From contig BSYQ01000007.1 of NCBI GenBank assembly GCA_030272585.1, positions 121,001-185,000 of the forward strand: a stretch of DNA of 64,000 nucleotides. Reading direction: 5' to 3'. This DNA comes from Bryopsis sp. KO-2023 (taxonomy: Eukaryota; Chlorophyta; Ulvophyceae; Bryopsidales; Bryopsidaceae). Positions 55,548 to 64,000 of this stretch are shown here, one piece after another. The position numbers and the translations under genes are program-made. The notes below the pieces were generated by a model. That model worked only from the letters and a program-made list of their open reading frames with translations. It did no database searches and was not told where the DNA came from. Position 1 is the first letter of the stretch, and every line of letters begins with the position of its first letter.

Positions 55548-58500
55548 GGCTCGCCCAAGTCGTGTGGGTCGCTAGAGAGCGCCCACTCAGTCGCTTGGAT
55601 CAGCGCAAGGCTGACAAGCGAAAGATCTGCTAGGGTAACCTAAGATCTAAGGTTTTCCTCTTTGAGGATCCCGAAAAGGCAAACCCTGAAAGCAGCTGTT
55701 CAGGCTTCGCTTAAGGTTCAAAGAGGTCGTTAGACCCTCTGGAAGCACCTATTGGCTGGTCGCTATCGAGCGCCAGGTCAATGAGGCTTTGCTTGAGATC
55801 CAGAGAGGGAGTCGAACCCTCTTAAGCCACCTAACTGGCTGGTCGTTCTATTGTACAAGTCGAGGAGACTGTACACAACAGGGCAAACCTCCTTGGGAGG
55901 TGAGTTCGATATCGTTGGTGTTGAGAGTGCAGACGATTCTGCATGAAAACAAAGCGATTGTGGAGACACAAACGGAATCCCAATGAAGGGGATGCAGCGA
56001 ATGTTACATGCAGCACATTGCAATTTCATTGCAATTACAGCAGATGCAGATGTTGCGATGGAAGCGCAACGACGGAAGAAAGTGGCAGGCGTAAGCCTCG
56101 CCTCGGACGCGAAAAGACGGAGTTACAGAAGGCGTTTGGACACTGACAAGAGTGCAACGCCCTGAGAACACAGGCGCAACATTATCACGAGTGATAAAAG
56201 TTGCAGCGCATTGAAACAGCATTTTGCAGGAAGTGCGCAAAATGCAGGACGAATCGACACAGAAAATTCGATCGAATGTTGATCGAACAGTTGCAGCGCG
56301 ACGCCGCAGTTGCTACTGATAGCCTGACGGTTGATTGCATGGCGATGGAGCAAAAGGATTGTCGAAATAGTTCGATTGAACTAGACAGCTACTCAGAGGC
56401 AGCGACAAGTCTTCTATTGTGCTATGTTTCGAAGATCACTGAACTGAGCCACACCACTCGAAGGTGGAATGTGCAGTCGACTGTGTTGATGCTAAGTGAG
56501 CGCTTTTGGCAAAGACTTGAGCAGCTTGTGCGTGGAGAAACGAATCTCACGCGCACCATTGATGGAAAGTGACCCAAGTGCAAAAGCGAACTGCATCAGA
56601 CTGCGTCAGTTGGGAGTGACACAAGCACAAAGGCAAACTGCAGAAGACTATGCAAGTTTGGATTTCGACCTCTGAGGAGAGAAGTGTGACCAGGCGCCAA
56701 GCAAAACACGCCGCATCACCTGCAAGTGATGCCGGGCTGATAAGCCAAGCAACAGCAGCGTGAGAGTTTTGATGAGACGATTCTCAGAGAGGGTGAGAAG
56801 CGTGACTGCAAGGAATGCAGTCGTCAAGGTGTTACAGTTGGAGGCATTGCCGCAACTGGCACAAATGAGGGCAGCAAAGACAAGAGAGCCCCAACGAATG
56901 TTGCAATCAATTCGATTGTTCATGTTGCAGACATACATCGAAGTTGGCATCGACGACAACACAGTGAACGGAACAAGTGCGAATGATAACAAAGTCAATG
57001 ATGAGACTGTGGTTGAGGTAGCGCACCAACACACACGAGAGAACCTCTCCAACGAGGATGCTGTTGAAGCACTATGTGTGATACCCACTGGGATCAAGCG
57101 TGCGATCAAGAATGGATGTTACCTCGGGTGCATCTGGGGATACCACAACGAATTCATATTGACTGCAGCATCTACTGCCAGCAGATTTCGCAGTTCGAAC
57201 TCAGTTGAACATGCCGCAGCCATGACGTGTTGTTTGCATGGACACATGAAACAATACACCAATGTGTATCACATTGATTGCAACATACATTGGAGTGTAT
57301 GATATGGCAAATATTGCAACGAATGCCAAGGCAAATATCAGAATTACTGATGTGGAGAAGATCACATCGAAATGCTGAGTCAATACCATCTACACTTGCA
57401 CAAGAGGATGCACATCAAGTGGAAGGAGATCATTATTACTCAAGGAGACATGCAACAAATGCCACAGGAGCTGTTGAGTAATAATTCTGAGTGTGTTACA
57501 AAGCAAAGAATGATCTTCCCTCGGAGATGTTGCTGCAATACAAGAGTTGCAGCAAGAGAGCACGAATAATGAATAACATGAATAATATATATTCATGTTT
57601 ATCCAGCAGTAGGAGTCAGAGGACATGACTTGCTGATGCTGAACCTCTTCTTCAAGAGTTTGAGATGAGTTTGGTGGTATTGTCATCAGATTGAATGAAT
57701 GCATTGGTCTTTTCGAAATTCGATGCAGAAAATGGACAGATTTGTAGAAATCAAGGCAGAGTATTTGTTTCTCTTTTTGCATTTGATTATACCCACAGAA
57801 ATGGGAAGAAAGAGACACCTTTTCACCACTTGCTGAAAAATTTGGATAGCAAATACAAATTTCTGAATGGTTGATGAACTGAGAAGAAAAGAAGTGATCA
57901 GGGGATTAATCTCTTTCATGCCTTTATTTCATATGAGAAAAAAAAAAAAAAAAAGGAATGATCTGATTACTGATGGAAATTTCAGGAGGAAAATGATTTT
58001 CTTTTGAAGGTTTCGGGTCATGTGAAAGGTGTTTTAGGCAGAAATCTCTCTGTGGAGTTTTCTGGTTTGATATTGTTGATAATGGAACTATATTGGAGTC
58101 CGATGTGGTGGAAAATGGTAAAGGATTTTTGAAAGCTTGTGTTGAATGACAGCTCTTGAAAATACATGGGCTGTGCATTGAAATCCAGTCAAGGACCATG
58201 ATTTGGTAGATGATATTAAGGAGGATCAAGTTTGTGCACCAGCCAAGGAGGGCTGAGGCTGACCTAAGAAAGGAAGGTCTCTTCAAGAAAAAGAAGGGCA
58301 CATGTCCCCACATCTGGATGGGATAGAAAAGTCTATGAGGTGGAGAACGAGGATTGGAGAAACGATTGCGATCCGGCTGTTGTTTATGACAGAATGTTGT
58401 GAGACTTCTGGAGATACAAGAGGACATCAAGCTTGCGAATCAGTTGATTCGAATTTGTATTTGCACCAGTGGCAGAAGGTTGCTTATCCTAAAGGCAACA

Positions 58501-59298
58501 CCTCTGGTGGCAAATAAACTGGAGGTGAAAGGAGTGGCTACAGCAAGGCCAAGAATACCCCAGTTGACAAAGGAAAATGGTCAGAAAAATCGACAGTTCA
58601 AGGGACTTGTGAACTGCCGGCTCATGTTGATATGAGATGATGTATGAGGACCAACAGCTTGAGCAAGAGGCCAACTGGATCGCAGCCCAAGAATATATCG
58701 ATGCCGTTTCTGCCGATGACACAAAGAAATGATTGTATTCACGGTGGTGAGAGCAACCAGTGGCATCAAAGATTTCTGATGGTGAAGCAGCCAAAGGGTT
58801 ATGGTGTCGACCTCAGAACTTCTGAGTCAGAAGGACAAAAGAAGAAGATGCGAGCTTTGGTGCATTATGATGCAAGCTCAGGTTGCTGAAGTTGTCCTTT
58901 CACCCTTGCCGAGACTTAAGGCCCCAACACAGATGTGTGGAAAGAAGAGGGCATATTGTGGATGGTCCAGCCCGGTGATTACTCATGCTTGGTAGGCTGA
59001 TGTTGTCCACATTGGTGTGGATCATTGCTGCAACCTGGAAATTTCAGGAAAATTGCGAGTGCAAGAGAGTGAAAGCAACAACCGCTGAAGATGGATGGAG
59101 TGAGCTTTATGTGGGAGGTATCCCAAGACATACTCAGTCCAGAGCTCAGTTTTGAGTTGCTAAGAGATCAACACATGGCATCTTTGGCTGATGTGCAGCC
59201 TGGACTGGTCCGGTGTTTGTGCCGCAGCCAGGATTTGCACCTGTTACTATGTGAAGAAGAGATCTTGAATGTGGAAACAAGAGCTGCACGCAAGCTGC

Positions 59299-59482
59299 AG
59301 CAAGGATTTGGACAAGGTGCTGATGCAGCAACCAAGGCAAGAATTTGGACAAGGTGCTGATACGGCAACCAGAGCAAGGATTTGGACAAGGTGCTGATGC
59401 AGCAACCAAAGCAAGGATTTGGACAAGGTGCTGATGCAGCAACCTATAGCAAGGATTTGACTAAGGTGCTGATGCAGCAACC
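59299..59482. repeat. 36-bp minisatellite, about five copies
   Basis: The unit GCAAGGATTTGGACAAGGTG plus CTGATGCAGCAACCAA repeats about five times with point changes. The unit length is a multiple of three, so it could encode a 12-residue repeat, but the plus frame is broken around it. Confidence 0.8.
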
Positions 59483-61696
59483 GACAACGAGTTGGAAAAG
59501 AGGGGTTGATGCCACAGCCCACAACAAAGGAGCATCAAGAGTTGCAGCTAAAAGCATTGGCTATGGAGTTCTATCAGAGAACACCCACTTTTATTTGTGG
59601 CAAGAATGCAACTGCATGCCAAGAGAGATGATACTATCGCGGACATGGAGCGACGCGAGAGCAATTACAGTAAAATACATATGATGAAACTCAGACCACT
59701 AAGAGAGAAGTGCCTTGAGCCTCTCTCAAGACTAGTGGCGGGGTTGAAGAAAGGAATTGAGGACAGAGTTCCTCATGTGATAACAAGGAGAGAAGTGCCT
59801 TAGGGCCACTCTCAGAACTTGTGGTGCAGCCGCGGAGAAAAAAAAGGGGTTGAGCGAGAGATCCCCCTAATGAATGAGAAAGTGCTCAGGCTAGGCCGCC
59901 TGTACCGAGTTTCGAGGAGTTGAGACAAGCAAGAACGCACTAAGAACAAGCGAGCCTTGGGCCACTTGTAACGCAATTGAGGGGGCAGAAAGAGCCATAG
60001 GCCATTTGTCACCAAGAAAAGGGAAGAGGGGATGGGTTCCCTCCCAATTCTGAACCAATTGCGAAGCTTAGGAAGAGCCATATGGGCCACCTAAGGTCAG
60101 TGCACGACTAGAACCTTGAGCCACCTGTAGAAGGTTTGAGGAGAGCCGACTCGACGGAGGGCCCCTCCAGATTTCAAGAATTATTGAATACCTCCAAAAA
60201 GCGGTCGAGCGTTTGCCGCCGCCTCTTGAAGAAACACCCATCAGACGTCAATGGCGCTTGGATAATATCCGCACACACTTTTGCGTCAAACGGGTAGCAC
60301 CCGTAGGGGTTGAGAAAACTTCCCCCATGACTTAAGTGTAGGAAGATTGCAAAGGGAGTAGAGCTAACTGGAGCTTCTTCTGTAGGCAATATGGTGGTGT
60401 GAACTATATTGATAAAATATATGGGATTTATCTTACATCCCGTGAGCTCTCAAGCCTGAACGAGCACACGTACGCCTTATTTATCGCTTTGACTGGCTGC
60501 AGCCTGCAGGCCATTAGCAGCAAAGTGAATGGTGGATCACCATTGGTGATGTCAGATTTTCCCAAGCTCAGTGAAGATGTTCAAGAATACAACACTGTGA
60601 ATGCAACGATTGTGCTACAATCGATACGGAGAATGGAATTGGATTACCTTGGAAGAAGAACATGCAAGGCTTGCATGTTCCTGGAGGTTCAGAGGAATGG
60701 CGAGATCCACTGCCACTGAAGTGAAGATTCCTCACTGAAGAATCACAAAAAGCTTCTACTCAATCTCCCTGAGTATATTGCTTCCTTATCTCCGTTGCAC
60801 AAGACGGCGGTGCAATGCCGTGAGTGTGGTTTGTTTCTGAACATTCCCTTCGATATTGATGATTGTTTATATCGTTGTGATCACTCGTGGCAACATTGAT
60901 TGCCCCTCACTCAGTTTTGAATCCTATTGTTAGGCAAGGGACTGCCTAAAGCTGGTGGGGAGGGGGCTTTCAGCGGGTTTTTCAACACGAGTTTAGTGCA
61001 GCAAGTGTATGGTTTATTTTTGGGACATCAGTCTCGGGGCTGATGTTGTTTTGAGCATCTGATGTTGAGTCTCACTTGGGACAGTGAGGCTTGATGACTG
61101 GAAAAAAGAACATATGATTTTGAGTTCCACTTGGAACAGTGGGACTTGATGAATGGGGAACGAGAGAGTATGGAATGAAAGAAAAGGGAAGGAAAAGAGT
61201 GGGAGTGAATATTTTATGGATGCCCACAGAAGGCAGCAAAATTTCTGAAGGAAAAAAATGCTATGGAAATTTTCAGGCATTCATTTGGTGCCCCAATGAA
61301 GGGAGCACAAGTAAAAAAAAGAAAAAAAGAAAACATGAGAGCAACCCTCTGGATATTTTATTTTATTTTCAGGTGCCTCGTTGGTGGGAGCACATAATTC
61401 CAGAGAGGGAAGAATAGTGGACAGAGTTGGTTAATTTTCTGGTAGCCCTTGAGGGCAATGGAACCAACTGGATGTTTCTATTGAAGTGCTGAGAATCGAA
61501 TCAGTTCGTTGACATGAAACTGATTCAAATGAATGTTTCGGATATCTCGAACTTTGTTGGAGGTTATAACATATTGTGGAGAACAATATGGTTCTCTGAA
61601 CATTGCTTCTGATGTTCTTGAAGTATCAAGAGGTTGTCAAAATTCGACAGCAGTGGAACATGTTGTAATAAGCGTGGATTAAGGAGAGTACATCGC

Positions 61697-61850
61697 AGAA
61701 ATTCTGGAGTGCGATGGAAGTGCAGAAATTCTGGAGTATTGAAGTGCAAGAATTCTGGATTCTGGAAATGCAAAAATTCTGGAGAATGGAAGTGCAGAAA
61801 TTCTGGAGAAAGCTTGATGATGGAGACTGCATTGCAGAAATTCTGGAGTG
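61697..61850. repeat. GCAGAAATTCTGGAG-type tandem repeat
   Basis: Six to seven degenerate copies of a 24-27-base unit containing AATTCTGGA run through this part of the outer element. Confidence 0.7.
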
Positions 61851-62071
61851 CAATCGAGGTGAAGAAACTTGCAGTTCGGGAAAGCAAACAGCGGGACTCC
61901 ATAAAAGCTTATGCGCTGTCGAATCAAGAGATCAGAAGCCAAGGAATTAAGTGAAGCTGGAATGTGACAAACTGGAGAGTCTCTAGTGGAGACAAATCAG
62001 GCTGCAGCATGGTGCAGCAGCAGCAATCCATGGGAGTCTCAAGTGATGATAAACGAGGTTGCGTTAGATGC

Positions 62072-62072
62072 A

Positions 62073-62120
<48 letters not shown>
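62072..62120. repeat. (CAG)n microsatellite
   Basis: About 15 CAG triplets with one CAA interruption near the start, inside the outer element upstream of its 3' LTR. Confidence 0.9.
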
Positions 62121-62121
<1 letters not shown>

Positions 62122-62654
62122 TCCAAATATTGCAAGAAGAGGAGCTCTGGAAACTCAAGAGCAGAGAAAGGATATTTCAGTGTGCGGAAGAGAGATTTGA
62201 AAGAAATAAAATAAAAAAAGAATGCTGATTTTTCAAAAGATTATTCAGTGACTTGGAGGTGAATGAATGGTTCAAAGAAAGAGCATGATTAGTTGTCCTT
62301 TCACCTGGTTTGAGAAAAGATATATATGAGCAAAGGAAAACATTGGTGGAATACTTGATGGACAGAAGTATATTTTTGGAGTGATACAAGATGATTTTCT
62401 GAATGTTAAAGGATTTTCTTTTCAGCCAGATGTTTTTCATTTTCATTTTCAGTTTGAAGTAAAGAGATGATTTTCTCGATTTTATGGACAAAGCGAAAGA
62501 AAATATTATGCCAGTCTTATACTCTTTTCGTGTTTGGACACTGAAAGATATTCTGATTTGGATTGTGAGATGCCTTATGGATTGTGATACTTTATGCAAC
62601 GGGTTTTATTTGAGACATGCTCTCCACGGCAGTGTTGGAACTTACTGCCAACCT

Positions 62655-62666
62655 GGTGGGGAGGAA
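62655..62666 (+). other. Polypurine tract of the outer element
   Basis: GGTGGGGAGGAA ends exactly where the 3' LTR begins (TGTAACGG), as expected of the primer for plus-strand synthesis. Confidence 0.75.
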
Positions 62667-63316
62667 TGTAACGGTTGGTTATCGCAGCACTCGAGCTGGA
62701 ACTACAAGAGTAGTTGCCATGCTTCCTGCAGCTGAAAAAGAGAAGGTTGCAAGAGTGCAACGTGTAGGAGCAGCGTGCGAGAGTGCGGCGTGTAGGAGTG
62801 CAGCGTGCAACGGTGGATGCAGCGTGCAGCAGTGCAGCGTGCAGCAGTGCAGAGGTGCAGCAGTGCAGAGGTGCAGAGGTGCAGAGGTGCAGAGGTGCAG
62901 AGGTGCAGCAGTGCAGCGGTGCAGAGGTGCAGCGGTGCAGAGGTGCAACGGTGTAATCGTGCAGCGGTGTAACACCCTTGGAGCCACGATTGCAACCAAG
63001 CTCGACGGAGTTTGATGGATGATGATGTGGCAGCCATCAGAGTCGAGTTGTCGATTGGATGTGTGAATTCTTATGGACGTTCACAGTTGAGGTGGCGAGG
63101 AGATGTGTGAATTCCTAGTGAATAGTGACACGTCGACAGGGAGAAGGGTTTGATGCGCTGTGGCGCTAGGGTATAAGAGTGTGGAAGGAAAAGGTCGTTG
63201 TATCTTCTTTATAACTTTATTCTTGTAAGGAAGTTCTATCTAACGAGACGCTTGAGGAAGGCACTCGTCCTCCTCTAGGAGGGCGAGGGGACCTTGAAAA
63301 AAGTAGCCTCGTTTCA
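62667..63316 (+). repeat. Outer element 3' LTR (uninterrupted; empty site for the Gypsy insertion)
   Basis: This 650-base LTR carries the undisturbed sequence GAACTACAAGAGTAGTTGCC, which in the 5' LTR is split after ACAAG by the Gypsy element. The 8-bp GCAGAGGT array here is two units shorter than in the 5' LTR. The target duplication CCCAC follows. Confidence 0.92.
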
Positions 63317-64000
63317 CCCACGACTACTAGGCATTCCTCGTTGAAGACCAAGAATATCAAGAGTCTAGCCCCGTCACGTGGCGCTCTTCACAGATTACCC
63401 AAGCCTCTCGGGCAAGGGGAGAACTCGTTGGACGCCACATTGTAGGACGCGTGCAACCGAGGATAACTAAGGGCATCACTGACCTGATATTGCCCCGACT
63501 TCAACCGGTTCTCACCGGAAGTCCCTCCAAGAAGCGCGGCACCCGGCATGCCGAGGTGCGCTATTTGGCAGGTCGGGGTCTCGCGCGTTACCGGAGTGAA
63601 CCTGACAAGTCAACCCACGGGCTGAGATCGGCCATGCACCACCATCCACGGAATCAAGAAAGAGCTTTCAATCCGTCAATCCTACCTGTGTCCAAACCCC
63701 GTAAGGTTCCCCGTGTTGAGTCAAATTAAGCCGCAGCATCCACGCCTGGTGGTGCCCTTCCGTCAATTCCTTCAAATTTCAGCGTTGCCACCATACTATC
63801 CCCGGAACCCATAGTCTTTGATTTCTCGAAGGGTGCCGTCGAGTCAGATTGCCCCAACTCGACGATCCCCAGACGGCATCGTTTACGGTTAGGACTACGA
63901 CGGTATCTAATCATCTTCGATCCCCCAACTTTCGCTCTTGATCACAAGGAAGAGTCCTTGGCGACTGCTTTCGCATAGGTTCGTCTCGACAGGGTCCAAG
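63317..64000 (-). rRNA. 18S rRNA, internal part, divergent; cut at its 3' side by the LTR element
   Basis: Read on the minus strand, the sequence holds universal small-subunit blocks: GAATTGACGGAAGGGCACCA, CGGCTTAATTTGACTCAACA, GGTGGTGCATGGCC and AACGAGGAATGCCTAGTA. They are in the order and spacing of roughly positions 925-1655 of a standard ~1.87-kb 18S. The part upstream continues beyond the window. The last ~200 bases of 18S are missing: the similarity stops within a few bases of the CCCAC target duplication at 63317-63321. Variable helices are unlike common model organisms, while a compensated stem (CTTCCGGTGAGAACCGGTTG) suggests descent from a working gene. Eukaryotic nuclear type. Confidence 0.9.

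Larger units (their letters stand above)
54745..62654 (+). other. Internal region of the outer element: no intact ORF, several repeat arrays
   Basis: The longest plus-strand frames (56201-56572, 56760-57302, 60399-60719) are 100-180 codons and show no protease, reverse transcriptase, RNase H or integrase motif that I can see. The region carries tandem duplications and a long A17 run near 57939. It may be a large non-autonomous derivative that depends on another element's proteins, or a badly decayed one. Its LTRs look less worn than this interior, which favours the former. Confidence 0.65.
44455..63316 (+). mobile_element. Outer LTR retrotransposon, no recognisable pol (9.26 kb without the nested element)
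   Basis: Its LTRs start TGTAACGG and end CGTTTCA. The 5' LTR is 44455-44496 plus 54103-54726, interrupted by the Gypsy element. The 3' LTR is 62667-63316. A primer-binding site (TGGTTTCGGAGC at 54728) follows the 5' LTR, and a purine tract (GGTGGGGAGGAA) precedes the 3' LTR. The 5-bp target duplication CCCAC occurs at 44450-44454 and 63317-63321. The 7.9-kb internal region has no intact gag or pol and many short tandem repeats, so the element is non-autonomous or decayed. The LTRs differ mainly by two 8-bp units of an internal minisatellite. Confidence 0.9.

Noticed and set aside
56760-57302. 180-codon plus-strand frame in the outer element as a gag gene
   Set aside because: No Gag core or zinc knuckle, and no continuation; not enough to call.
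59299-59482. Possible CRISPR-like array
   Set aside because: Repeats are contiguous with no unique spacers, in a eukaryotic retroelement; it is a minisatellite.
62679-63037. The same repeat ORFs in the second LTR
   Set aside because: Same minisatellite in the 3' LTR of the outer element.

Overview
The window is nuclear DNA of an intron-rich eukaryote, most likely a unicellular one (a protist or alga). The protein genes have many short GT-AG introns, and exon phases close exactly in every gene whose exons I joined. The mix of genes is NSF, TRAPPC1, a cyclic-nucleotide-type K+ channel, a TLC-domain protein, a trypsin-like protease, Kunitz and Kazal inhibitors, a family 9 glycosyl hydrolase, a chromodomain Gypsy retrotransposon and a divergent nuclear-type 18S rRNA. 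I cannot name the species from sequence alone.

Layout. 1-2.2 kb: secreted beta-helix-like protein (-), 3' end outside the window. 3.3-8.0 kb: NSF (-), head to head with a single-exon 925-residue tail-anchored disordered protein (+, 8.6-11.4 kb). 12.4-12.8 kb: a broken reading frame (-), back to back with a 13-exon voltage-gated K+ channel (+, 12.8-18.1 kb). 18.9-19.7 kb: TRAPPC1/Bet5 (+). 21.1-27.6 kb: a secretory cluster of a Kazal-GH9 fusion (-), a trypsin-like protease with two extra Cys-rich C-terminal modules (-) and, divergent from it, a double Kunitz inhibitor (+). 28.3-29.2 kb: TLC-domain membrane protein (+). 29.8-34.9 kb: RS-rich nuclear protein (-). 35.6-37.0 kb: small coiled-coil protein (+). 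37.6-39.5 kb: degenerate cyclophilin (-). 40.0-41.3 kb: DUF2358 protein (+).

From 42.5 kb the window is almost wholly mobile DNA. A 1.3-kb hAT-type foldback element (8-bp target duplication) carries two inverted tRNA-like promoters. A 9.3-kb LTR retrotransposon with no recognisable pol (44,455-63,316, 5-bp target duplication CCCAC) has its 5' LTR split by a 9.6-kb Gypsy chromovirus (44,497-54,097, 5-bp duplication ACAAG, LTRs identical by eye). The outer element's 3' LTR is a built-in empty-site control for that nested insertion. The right edge is a 5'-open piece of divergent 18S rRNA on the minus strand, starting right after the outer target duplication.

The most interesting biology is at 21-27.6 kb. 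The protease has the trypsin specificity residue Asp, and both Kunitz domains of its divergently transcribed neighbour have Arg at P1, so protease and matching inhibitor may share one 254-bp promoter region. The adjacent GH9 protein has two Kazal domains and lacks the usual catalytic Asp pair.
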